Position numbers and translations under genes: made by a program. DNA of 64,000 bases from Perca fluviatilis (taxonomy: Eukaryota; Chordata; Actinopteri; Perciformes; Percidae): assembly GCF_010015445.1 (NCBI RefSeq), contig NC_053116.1, forward strand, positions 23,333,107-23,397,106, read 5' to 3'. Positions 26,720 through 38,704 of this stretch are shown here, in pieces. Positions within the stretch are counted from its first letter, which is position 1. Every line of letters starts with the position of its first letter. The notes under the pieces were generated by a model, which worked only from the letters and a program-made list of their open reading frames with translations, was not told where the DNA came from and ran no database searches.

Positions 26720-26846
<127 letters not shown>

Positions 26847-27634
26847 GAGAGAGCCAGGTCATAACGAGAGCACCTTACATTTAACCCAACCGGATTCATC
26901 AGTGGCCTTGTTCTTCCAAAAATAATGAGGTAGACAGTAAGGGCTGCCCCAGGCTGCTTGTAGAGAGATGATCTCTCTGAACTGGCAAATCATTCCTGTT
27001 TTTTTTTTTTTTATGCTAAAATGACAGGCTAATATCTATTCTTGATGTGTGTCAGTGTTTTTAGTTAACTAGCTTTAATTCACAGAAAGATTTAATGGGT
27101 TTGATTGTCAAGCCGAGTCGAGGCTGAGTGAGATGCTTGTGCTCGGATGGGGGGAGTGTAATTGTTTTTGCTGGCGGTGATTCTCTCTGGAAGGGATGAC
27201 TGCACAATCCAGATATGTAAACCAAGAAGAAACTGAAAGGCAATATGCTGATACCTTGTCAGTTTCCTCTTGATCAACCTTGCTTTTGAGATGAAATTCC
27301 TAAGCTCTGCCCAAACAGTCTTTTGGATTCAGCTTGGCAGTAATGGTTGATTTTACAAACCTGTGTCTGCTCAATTACGCATTTCAAACATGTAAATCAT
27401 ATGTGGAAAATGGAGATCTTGAGGAAATCATTAACTGTGACGGCGCACCATAAAACAAAGAGGGAGAGTTAAAGACAACATATGCTCAAAGGGTTTGACT
27501 CTGCTTATTGGAGCATGACACTTATTTAGTGCAGCAGAGAATCTCAATGCGTTCATGGTAGACAATGATGCTGTGTCTTGCCAGTGCCCTGCCAGTCATC
27601 TGTTCTCCAGAGGCATTCGCAATATTCATTTAAT

Positions 27635-27635
<1 letters not shown>

Positions 27636-27673
<38 letters not shown>
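27636..27673. repeat. 38-nt poly-T
   Basis: An uninterrupted T run followed by GCATTCATCC. No adjacent retroposon was recognised. Confidence 0.95.
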
Positions 27674-27675
<2 letters not shown>

Positions 27676-30600
27676 ATTCATCCTGGTGTCATTTTCTCGG
27701 AATCAGGTTGCTTGTTTGCCGGCACAAGACAGCTTGTAATGTTTATCAGGCTGTAGCAGAAAAGACTTCCAACTCTTATGTTTCATAAATAACAAAGCTG
27801 CTCAGCCCTGCACCAGTAAAAGAGGAAGGTTGCTATGATAAAGAGAGCTGACTCGATTGGCCTGATACAGATCAACTTAAGACCCACCAGGAAGCAGTCC
27901 AGTTTGCAAACACACGGTTTTTGGGGTTAGTGGTTGAGTCAGCTTCGGGGCAAGACTGGACATCTGTCTCCTAGTGATCTATAACGCCCACAATCCCTCC
28001 CACAGACTGTCGGCTTTGGCAGTCAAGCAGTACACCGGTTGCTGTAGTACACCCAGCCACCCACAACAGTGGCTTATCTCGCTAGCATAACAAACACCAA
28101 CCTAACAAAGAGGATAGAAAGCAATAGGACACACAGCAGCAGAAGACCTTAAGACTGCCGTGCCATCCTAACTCCACTTCAACATGGAGGCCTTTGTTCT
28201 GAGATTGTTGGAGAGGACATTATAGCAAGGTAGCAGCACATCTTTTTATCGTCAAACACACTCACTCCTACTCACTCAGTCTGCTGTCGGTAAAGGAGAT
28301 CCTCTGCCTGATAGGGCTTCAGAGAAAGGTATTCCTCTGGGACTGTTGTTGAGGGATTTCTACAGTCCTGCCATACGCTGATTAAAGGAACACTTGTAGA
28401 TAATCCTTTTATAAATAGGGTCTTTATTGTGGCAGTGTTAGAGTAAGGTGAGGTGTGAGGGGCAGAAAAAAGCCCCAGATTTAGATTTTTGAATGGTTAT
28501 CACCTTGGCATGATCAGCAACTCGGCTAAGATAAATATTTAATGACAGGATGGCAGAAATAGAGCTGTTACTGACTGCTGGTGAGAAATGGAGCTTCTAT
28601 TTAGAGCCCATACTGTTCCATAAAGTCATGGCATTGGTAGACAGCCCAAGGTTATTAGTGTGGTATGAGAGTAGTGTGTGTTTGTGGCGTGTCTGTGGGT
28701 TGCTGAGAAGTTCTCACTCTTTGGTTGCTGCAGTGATTTGAAGGAGAGAAATGCACTCAGTTTGTTATTGAGCATTCACTCATGAATCCTTGATGGATTA
28801 CGCGTGTGTGTATGTGCGTTAGTGCGTGTATGTGTGTGAGAAAGAGTGCTAATGCGCGACAGCGATGCTATTCAGGCGCATTTCACTGGAGCTATTTCCA
28901 CAAGCGAAACAGATGTATGTTTTGCCCTTTACTACCTTAGTTTTGCTCTGTTTCATTTTACATGCTCCCTGCCCTCTGGGTTCTTGTTTGATGTCATTCG
29001 TGTCATGCAAAATTGATTGCAAAGGCTTGCATTAATGCTTGCTGCAATGAAGTTATCACAGTGTAAAGACAGATTTCTCTACATTGATTCTCCTAACCTT
29101 ACACTTTCACACTTGAGTGAATAGAACCTTTAAATTGATGTCAGCCTTGCTTTCAGACTTTTGGCAGGGATTATGAAGTGAAGCATTTATTAGGACTTGA
29201 ATGTTGCCACACAGCTCATTTAAACACTGATCTTGGCTCTGCTTTTTTCATCCTATTGACTCATTACATGATAGCTATGGCCAAAGCAATTACTTTCAGC
29301 TTTCAAGTACCTTGCTTTTGGTCACACTGCAGCTTTTATTTATTTCACTGGAACTCCCAAGGCCTTGTGGCTTCGAATCAGTCCAGTGAATGCCGTGCAC
29401 TAACATCTTACCTCTTTGTGTAGGAAAATAGGTGGGTAAACACAGCAGAGTCCTTGAAGCACTTCCCATCCCTGCTATTGGATTACCAGCTGCCTTTCCG
29501 GGTTTCATCTGCACAGATGAGTGCCAAGATCAATGGAGCTCTTAGTGCAAAGCTAATTCGATCAGGACTGGCTTTGCTCCTGCTGATCAGAGATTATTTT
29601 TTTTTTTTTACATACACAAAAACTTAATTAAGTCAAGCCCATGTCCAATAGCCCATATTTTCGGCCCCTCCAACTCCCATAGACATCAATTAGGAGGCAT
29701 TTAATATTCATTATTGAATTGTTGAGTTAGCCTGCTGAGAAGAGGTGTGGAGATGGAAGTAGAGAACTGCTGTGTAAAGTGATCCGACCAGTTTTGCTGA
29801 GTGTAGCAGGAATGCTGCCTTTTCTCCAGCAGAGCAACTGGCATCATAAATAAGCTAAGAGCTTGTTTTTAGAGGGATGAGGTGTCTCCTGCTTTGACGG
29901 GGAGCAGAGTGAAAAGGGTTGAAGGGCATATTGACCCTCTTGTTCTGGAAAGCGGAAAGCAGACTCTTCAGTGCCCCTTGTTCCCCATTAATTATTGTTT
30001 GATGCTAATAAAGGTTGGGGGGATGGGCATGTTATGAAACATAATTATTCATTGCAGCATTTCCCCTCGACGAGCCTTGTTCCCCCTCCCCTTGGTGCTT
30101 AGTGAAGAAGCTGCCAGGGCTGTCAGTTGAGTACAGCAGGCAAAGATGTCCCCTCAGCCTTTTAAGGAGGGGACAGGAGGGAGCAGGGTGAAGGGCGCCA
30201 TTTGCCCCGAACGATATATGAGGAGAGACAGCAATATATGTAAGGAGCTGCTGAAAGAAAGATAGAAGGTCAAAGCACATTACACTCCAGCCATTTATTG
30301 GCTGAGCACATAGTCTGACCTGGACTGCAAATACAGTTGCTCAGCAGCAGCTTTTTTTTTTGTTTATATATGTTGTGTGCTTGTAAGTTTGCGTGTCAAT
30401 GGCCTACACATTTTAGATTGACACATGTGTATGTACACTTAGATGAATGCTGTACTGTAGTGAATATGCTTTCAGTGGCTTTTTATAAGCTTGCCGATGC
30501 AGTGGGAAGCTATTTTAACAAGCCTCCACAAAGCTGTCCTCCTAGATTTCCACTAAGCAACTGCGATGGCAGAAGCACTAGAGGCTGCTTTTCTATGCAT

Positions 30601-31938
30601 GAGCCCGGCATATGGTGTGTTTTAACACAATGCAAGCATGGGATTAGTTAACAATTGTCTTATAACGTTGTGTTAATTCAGTGCAGTATTAACGGTTACT
30701 CCAGCACTATTTCTTCTCCTTTTGGTATTAGTACTAAATATTAAGAAAGCAAATAATTTAGGAGATATTCTCTCTATTCTAAAATAGTCTGTTTTTGACA
30801 CAGGCAGTCCTAAATTGTGTTTTCATCGTCATTAATGGCCCAGTGATGAGAGGAGAGGTCGGTGAGACTGCCATGGTCAAAGCCTAACATTAACATTCCA
30901 AGAATATCTGAGGCTTATTCACAGCAACTCAGCCCCACACTGCCAGCTGCATTCACCTTCAGTTTAAATAAGACAACAGGCCTTTAGTCCGCCTGAGCTA
31001 TGTTGTGTTGGGCGGTATTTTTAATGTGCCATTGTTGTTGCACAGTGAAGGATGCAATGTGTAATCCAATATATTGCAGTTGCTAGGTGTTTGGAAAGAT
31101 GAAAAATATGCAGCTTGTGTTTGCTTGAGGCATAGCGCACTATCAGTCAGGGATCAAGTCTCCATTTCACACATGAACAGGCAGAGTTAATCTGTGGATC
31201 ACTACAGTACACTGTGTAATATCCAGCCCCTATTCTCATATTTTCCCAAAAGCCCATTGTTCCAGCCCCCTGCTGCTTATGTTTTTGGAAAAATAGTTAC
31301 CTTTTGTAGCTGGCGTGTATTTTTAGGTTAAGACCTAAGCTTTCGCTTGTGGTCCAGGTAGTAAACCATGTCTGACTCCTTCAGACTCTTTAACATTAAT
31401 ATTAACAACACAGCCCCGTCTGTGGCTTTAACGTGGCTAGCTGCGTGGAAGCCTCACAGAGTCATGATTCATAATATTGTTCTCCCTCTGCGCACTGCAG
31501 AGGGTGCTTTTCCCTTTTACCTAGGATCAGTGGCCTGCACGACTGAGATGGCTGAACGCTACACTGAATTTTCCACTCCTAGTCACCTTCCCTGCTGACT
31601 GCATTCTAAGCCATCTTTTTCCTTAAACAAACACATCTCTGACCGGAGAATGTATTTCCAGTTCTCACACATTCACTTGTGAGTTATAGCTCTGGTTGCG
31701 AGAATGGTTAAATTAGCATGGAGGGTAACAGACAAAGGGGTCTGTTATGCGTAGAATCCTTTTGTTATATTATTTTGTAACGGCAGTCAATCGTGATGGT
31801 TGGTTGGGTGGTTAGAGGAGAGGTGTTTGCATATGAAATAATAGCCCTTCCTAATTAGAGGTAATACCATCCTGTGGTATCTAGAGGTAGAGGTGTTTTT
31901 TGGCTCGGATCATTATAAGACATTGAATGGAGGCATTG

Positions 31939-31950
31939 CCCCCCCCCCCC
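31939..31950. repeat. 12-nt poly-C
   Basis: A homopolymer C run after GGAGGCATTG, within the putative first intron. Confidence 0.9.
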
Positions 31951-34900
31951 TCGACCATCTGCTCAAGGATAGAGCAGAGTTTGCCACCACATAGCTAAAT
32001 AATTTAGTTGAAATAATCGTTTTGTGTACTGACCTAATGGCTTTGTTTTTGGTAGCTGGTCTTGGAGACATCCCTCTGTGCCCCTGTCGGCCTGTGCTGT
32101 CAGTCTAAAACCTCAGAGCTGTCTTATCTGTCGTCGCTCTAATCAATTTATGCTAGTTTTTCCTCTGTGTTGGCACATCGCTCTGTGTGGCATAGTGATT
32201 AGAGTAGCTGGAGGATGTAGGGCAGCCATATGAATACATTTCCTCCTCACCCACGCTCATTTAGACTACCAGTTGGAGTTGAACTGACGGATAGGATCGT
32301 TAAGCTGATAGGCAGATCTCGGAGGAAGAGTGGGGATGTTTGATTGCAGAATATCAGTGCAAGTGATGCATGATTGAGTGCTCAAATATTAAAATCTCAA
32401 GAGTCCTTTCATTCTAACATATGACAAAATCACTTGTTTTTTTTTTCTTTCCCAGTAAATCTTTTTTCGATATACGTCTGCTAGAGGAAATGCTGTGTAA
32501 CTCACATCCTCCTCCCCTTGCTACAGCTCTGCTTCATTTTTATAGTGATACATGTTTGAAGATACATATATGATACAGATGTTTTAGTGCAAGTGAGGCT
32601 TGAATGCTCCCAGTGTGTATTTATAACTCTTCTGACCCCAGCTTTACCTTTGGGTAAATTTCCATTACAACACCGTAATACACCAAAAAATTGAATTGTC
32701 AGTGCCTCTCCAGAGGTGAAAGACACTAGAAATCCTTTCATTTTAGGCATTTTATTCACACTGCAAAAAAAAGCAGCCCACAGATCTACAGGGGAAACTC
32801 TATTAAGAGCCACATTCATGATAGCGCTTTCTGCCACCACATACCTCACATTCTCCTACTTCTCTTATCAATGACACATTGGGAGAGGTCCTTTACTGGC
32901 CTGCTCATGATTACATTTCTCAAGAGTGCCTCATTGAGAGGAAAGGGGAAGGGTGACAATGGACAACCCTGCCATTTCTAAACATGATGCCTGGTGAAGC
33001 AGTCAGAGCTGCTGAAATGGCCTTCAGCTTCGCTCCAGCCAGACAAACGTGGCAGACTGAGAGGGACTGTGTCTGGTCTTGAAGTAGCTGGTATTAGGCT
33101 GCAGAATGAAGGCCTGCTCACAGACCCTGTAGATAATGGACATCTTGGGTTGTGGAGCGGCCCCCTCAGGGCCATTTGGAGCCCTCGCAGAGAGCACACA
33201 AACAGAGACTAGAGGAGGATTTAGCCTTCCTTTAGAGATGGAGTAGAGGCTTAGACCCTGTGGAGCATACAGTCTGATCCTCATGTCTGTGATTGAAAGT
33301 ACCTGTGGACTGTTGGACAGAGAATATGTTTGACTTAGTGGGTATTGGTTTGTATTACAGAAAGAAGGTAACTAATGCTATTGTTAGCCCAGGGGGATTT
33401 TGAAAATTGTCTTAATGTTTTTAGACAGTGATAGTTTATTGTTGCACATAGTGTCATTGTGCATGAGAATCTGTTTTTGTGCAGCAGTGCTTTGGCTTTT
33501 ACCATGGGTGTCTCTAGGCAGGTTTAAATGTTGATGTTGGAAAGCCCCAAGCTATCTTTTCTCGAGCATGGCTTTTACCTACTAAACTAACCCCGGATGC
33601 CGGCTAAAAATAGAGCCTCTGTGAGTACAGCTTTAGCAGAGGGGAAAAAATGTGGTTACTCATCAGTGAATTGAAAAACAAGTGTAGCAGACAAGTGTCT
33701 TTGCCCTGCCAATGTGAACTAAAACAGACAGGGCCTCCGAGAATATAGCAAGCCATGATTGCACCAGGTAAGACAAAGCAGGCAGCGTGCAGAGACCACA
33801 GAGAATCCCTTATGAAGTGGCCTACACCTTGCCTCCAGCTGAGCCTTTCGTTGTGCTGTTGTTTCTAGGGGGCTTGGAAGGCAGCTTAGATTAGATCGCA
33901 CTGAGTAATGGATTGGAGCTGACTAAAACCTTCTGCAGCCCAACATCACCACAGCAAGGATCCGTGCACTGCTGAGGATCTGGCTGGTTTATTCGGATCA
34001 ATTTGAGTTGCCCTCATTGTTAATGAGCCTGTGTATATTCATGCTAACATTGTTCTCCTCTAATCTGTATTCACGCAAGTATTTCATTCAATCCCTTTGC
34101 AAAGCCGGCCCTAAATCCTTGCCAATCACATTTTGCTACTTCATAATTCTCCAGTTGAATATGCCATTTATGACTTTTCTCTCTCCTAAAACTGAGTGGA
34201 TCACTGTGCCGGTTATATTGTTGTTAGATTCTATTTTGCATTTAAATGTAGACATTTCTAGTTTCTCTATCATTTATTCTTTAAGATGTTTTATGAATAA
34301 AATTTATAATCCAAGATAATCAATTACTAAAATTTGAAAAAAGAGAAACCCTACTGCTATATAAGTACTCAAGCAAAGTGTGATCATTTGGATGTTTATT
34401 CTTAGACAGGTTTTGATTAAAACTACAGAGATGAGCATGGATTTGGGTAAATGTGGGAGTGATTGGAATGAATAAAACATGGCTTTTTAAAAGGCTGTTT
34501 GGGAGAGAGAGTGAAAAAAAAAGAGAAGAAGCTGTGTTTAGTAACAGAAACCTGCTGTGTGGCCATTGTGGGGGATGATGTGTTAATCGAGCCACAAACT
34601 GTGTGGTTTTTCAGCCAGAGGTCTCATTTAAACCGCCTCAGAAAAGAGAAATGTATTTGAGCTGGGCCCCGCTGGCTGCAAGCCCTTGACTCAATTGCAG
34701 TAATGTAAATGGTGGATTTGATGATATTGGCTGGGACCCCCTCAACCCCTCTCCAGCCACTGCCCCCTCCTTCTCTTTTCCATTAAGACAGCTGGTATCT
34801 TTCAAAGGGTCCTGGCCCAGTGATTGATGTGTAATAGCTCCAAGCCTCACCTGCCCCCGTCATAGTGTTATTCATCGGCCAGGCAGCCAGCGCTGCTTTC

Positions 34901-35595
34901 TACTAACCACTTTGTTTCCCGGGTTGTGGGTGGAGAGCCTTCCCCCTCGCTTTCTCTCTCGGTCTTACTTTCTCTTTCTCCTCCTGTCAGCCATCAATAC
35001 ATTATGACTTTTCATTGCCACAGTGTTACTACTTCGCTTCACACTGATTCACTCCTTTTTACTCACTCAATTTGTTAAACTTCAAATTGCTTTTTTCTGC
35101 ATCAAACTGCAGCTATTGATGTGCAACAAATTCACCATAGACATTTAAACATATTGTAAATGGACTAGTAAAAGTTAATAAACAAAAGGAATCTTTTTAA
35201 ATCGATACAGATATGTATGTAAGTCAGAAAGGTAATTGGAGATACAGAAATTGGAACGAGGCAGTTGTGTAAAGTGTATCCAGATGCAAACTAATAGCAA
35301 CTAGATTGTAAAGATACTTACAGAGGCTTATAGCAGCCCACAACATCAAAGGAGAATGGGCCAGCCCTCCATTTGCAACAGTTCAGGGTCCTTGTTGCTC
35401 TCAGTGGAAAAGGCTTATGTTACTGATTAGAGGAGAAGAGAGGTGCTTAGCTCATACACAGATTCTGGCAGCTCCCAGGATTAGAGCTGTGCTATCAAAT
35501 GGTACCTTCATCAATGTTTTCATGTTTCTCACACCTCCAAGACATGCTGCTGGATATTGACACAGGAGGGGGCACAGTATGTATTTTGGCACACC

Positions 35596-35736
<141 letters not shown>

Positions 35737-36622
35737 GCACGTTAAAACTCTCCTGAGCCCATGCATCCAGTGTGTGCACTAATGTGTTCTTGTGTGTATA
35801 TGCTGGCAGCCCAGTGGTCGCCTTGGTAACTCATCATTAGGTGATTAATGGGGCTGTGACGAGGCTGCGGTTTAATCAGGCCCTGTGTTTGTGTTGAAGC
35901 CGACGACAAGAGCAGCTGCCCTGTCAGTTGGTGTCTGCTCACGAGATGACAGCACCCGCTGCTGAGGAGCGCCGTTGTCAAACGCACTTCATTGTGTGTG
36001 CGTGTATCTGTGTGCCTGCCAAAATCCTTCCTTCCACCTTCCTTTTACTCTTCACATTCTTTCTAGCCCTCCTAATAAACGCACGTCTACTTGCAGACTT
36101 GCTGTATAATTCTTACTCGAAGCTGGGTCTGTTCTACCTGGCTCAATCTCTACCCCTTCTCCTTATTCACTCCCTCTCCCACCCTGCTATTACCACCATG
36201 GTAACGCGGGTGCTGATTGCCTGGTCTGATCCCTCTGGGGGCTGTAATAACTATTTCTAGTTAATTTGTTGCGGTGGGGGTGGAGGGGTAAACACTGGCA
36301 GTAAATGAGAAGCCTCCTTTGTAGGTGCAGTGTGTAGGGGGAGTGTAGTGCAGACAGCGTACTGCTTCAGCTTTGCCCACTTCACTGTTTATGGAGGATT
36401 TCATTATGGCATGAGAAAGTGGTAGCTGGTTTTCTTTTTAGTGAATGACGATAGCTGAAAATGGCAGTGGACTGAGCATGGCGAATGATTGGCTCAGCTT
36501 CTCTCCCCTCCCTTACCCAGTAGATTGCTGTGTTCTTCCCTCCAGAGCTGTCACTTCACATTAACACAGCGGTGACTGTCAGCCAGGGCTGTGACTTTGG
36601 GTGGGGTGCAGTCCAGTAAGCC

Positions 36623-36752
<130 letters not shown>

Positions 36753-37297
36753 TGAGTAAAATTGAGCCTGGTGTCATCACAGATGGTCTGCAGAGAAGCT
36801 AGCCAGTTAACTCTGTCATTGAGCTTTATGCTGTGTCTCTCCCATGGCATTGTAAGCGGAGTCTTGTGCTGAACAGCCCCTCGACACATTATCTCTGAGG
36901 ACTTATGTTTGCTGCCAGCCTCATCCTCAATGCAGCACTACCTCTTTATGCTTATTCAGTTACAACTTCCCTCACTTTTTTACCCCTAAATAACTCTGTT
37001 TTACTGCCTCTCTGAAAGAATGGAAATATGTTTGAGCAGGAAGCTACAAGGTTCTGTTCTTTGATAAAGCTACTCAGTGCTCTCCAGAGTATACATGTTT
37101 GTGGAGGGGTGTGCCAACCATTACTGTGATGTTGAGAAGAGTCAGCACAGCTGCCTGATCTCTAGGAACCAATCTTGTATTTCTCACCTATAAAAGATCT
37201 CCTCCAGCACGAAACAACCTTTTTTTCCATTTAGAAAATGTGGCTCATTTACTGTAAGAATAATGGTTATTGACATATAGTTATGCTAATAGTCCTT

Positions 37298-37313
37298 CTT
37301 CTCTTGTCCACAG
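37298..37313 (+). promoter_or_regulatory. rere: Splice acceptor of the first coding exon
   Basis: The pyrimidine-rich tract cttctcttgtccacag ends in CAG at 37311-37313, immediately before the exon. This is a good 3' splice site. Confidence 0.75.
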
Positions 37314-37457
37314 CTTTTCTGAAACACTGGGGTTGTTGGTGTGGCCAAATTTTCCCTGGATTTGACTGGTAAATTCAGAAGACTGAAGCCCAGGCTCACA
37401 GTCTACCTTTCACGGAGGCCCAGCCGTGAGAGGACTGAGGAAGGCACGTGGCGGATC
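37314..37457 (+). other. rere: 5' UTR part of the first coding exon of rere
   Basis: 144 nt between the acceptor and the start codon. There is no ATG in any frame, so the ATG at 37458 is the first start in this exon. A TGA at 37320-37322 is in frame with the coding sequence and closes the upstream frame. The frame from 37323 to 37457 is open but lacks an ATG; a GTG at 37341 is not a plausible eukaryotic start. Confidence 0.75.
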
Positions 37458-37824
37458 ATGACGGCCGACAAAGAGAAGGAGAGGGAGAAAGAGCGGGACA
37501 GAGACAGAGACAAGGACCGGGACAAGAGAGAGGCTGGTAAGTCCCGCCGGCAGGACGGGGACCGGGGCGACCGTGAGAGCGAGAGCTCAAGGCCCCGACG
37601 CAGCTGCACGCTGGAGGGCGGGGCCAAAAACTATGCAGAGAGCGATCACAGCGAGGATGAGGACAACGAAAATGGCAGCACAGGTGGAGGGAGCGGCACG
37701 GCCGAGGATGGGGGCAAGAAGGGTAAGAAGAAGACTCCTAAGAAGAAGTCACGCTACGAGCGCACAGAGAACGGAGAAATCACGTCCTTCATCACAGAAG
37801 ACGATGTTGTTTACAGACCCGGAG
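37458..37824 (+). CDS. rere: rere first coding exon: N-terminus of arginine-glutamic acid dipeptide repeats protein (atrophin-2)
   Basis: RERE is a nuclear atrophin-family transcriptional corepressor that works with histone deacetylases and nuclear receptors, notably in retinoic-acid signalling and development. This exon encodes residues 1-122 plus one base of codon 123. In order there are: an MTADK start; an Arg/Glu/Asp/Lys dipeptide-rich stretch (residues 5-25) that gives the family its name; the hallmark segment [20 protein letters not shown] (44-63); an acidic run (61-71); a Gly/Ser-rich linker (73-86); a lysine cluster (87-97) that may act as a nuclear localisation signal; then SRYERT, GEIT and EDDVVYRPG, where the BAH domain begins. 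It closely matches vertebrate RERE as recalled. The start has A at -3 and is the first ATG of the exon. The exon ends at GGAG|GTAAGT in phase 1. Residues 27-38, just before the hallmark segment, appear longer than in human RERE. Confidence 0.93.
37536..37543 (+). promoter_or_regulatory. rere: Potential internal 5' splice site in the coding exon
   Basis: CTG|GTAAGT occurs inside the coding exon with the GT at 37537-37538, a near-perfect donor consensus. Cutting after 37536 leaves 79 coding nt, the same phase (1) as the normal donor, so splicing to the next exon would remove exactly 96 codons (residues 27-122) without a frameshift. Use of this site is not shown by sequence alone. Confidence 0.4.
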
Positions 37825-37854
37825 GTAAGTCCTAGTAATAGCTAATCTAATTGT

Positions 37855-38053
37855 TAGGGCTGTGTTCGATTGAAGAAATTCTTAGTCGACTAATCGATTA
37901 GTTGATTTAATCGACAGATCTGTAAATCCGAGTTTCTCCGCAAAGAGTCATGCAAAAGCACCACTTTAATTCTTGTGTTTACCAGCGATCTGCTCGTACG
38001 TTTCTTGGAAATAAGTCATTCAGCATGAAAAAAGCAGGTAGGGAGCAGCCCTA
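37855..38053. mobile_element. hAT MITE (199 bp) with perfect 8-bp target-site duplication
   Basis: Starts TAGGGCTGTGTTCG and ends GGGAGCAGCCCTA, so the outer TAGGGCTG is inverted and repeated exactly. It is flanked on both sides by CTAATTGT (37847-37854 and 38054-38061), a perfect 8-bp duplication as made by hAT transposases. The interior is rich in TCGACTAATCGATTAG-type motifs. There is no coding capacity, so it is non-autonomous. It lies 30 bp downstream of the rere splice donor. Confidence 0.9.
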
Positions 38054-38670
38054 CTAATTGTCTCAGCAGGTGGATGTCACTTACAGTACCTGCCTGGTCA
38101 CCAACTGGAGTAAACACAAGTCAATCTCCATTTAATCAATTTCCCAGATTTACTGGTAATCATGAGCCTATCTTCTGAACATCACATTTTTTATAATTCA
38201 CTGATTTATTTCTTGGAAACAGTCATCTCTGTTGCAATAAGCTGCTGAAGGATTGCAGATTCTTCAGAGTAGCAACTCTGTAACAGCAGAAGTACTCCCT
38301 CAGGCTAGAGGCCAATGCATCATACAATCAATTCCAAGTTGACCCACTCTGTGCTTTGTCTTGGCCTAAGTCAATAAAGCAAAGTGGTGCTTCACTAGAT
38401 GATGTGATAGTGACGACAGCCATAATAATGATTTCATCCCAACACCATCCAACTCACTGAAAGTATGCTATCTCCTCTGGGGCCAAACGGTACTCTAGTT
38501 TTCTGTGGTACAGCATCTTTATTACATCTGATGCATAAAAAAAGAGAAACCACCTTTTCCGCAGCTGTAAACATGGCCTTTCTTTCACCTACTGTTTAGA
38601 AATTGGTTGTATGAGAGGGGGGGGTGGGGAATGTCAACTCTCGCTGTCGGAAATAAGCCAGGATGGCTTG

Positions 38671-38672
<2 letters not shown>

Positions 38673-38702
<30 letters not shown>
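38673..38702. repeat. (GT)15 microsatellite
   Basis: A perfect GT array of 30 bp. Confidence 0.95.

Positions 38703-38704
<2 letters not shown>

Noticed and set aside
37341..37457. Upstream in-frame extension of the rere coding frame, starting at a GTG
   Set aside because: There is no ATG in this stretch, a TGA closes the frame at 37320-37322, and the known RERE N-terminus begins with MTADK at 37458.
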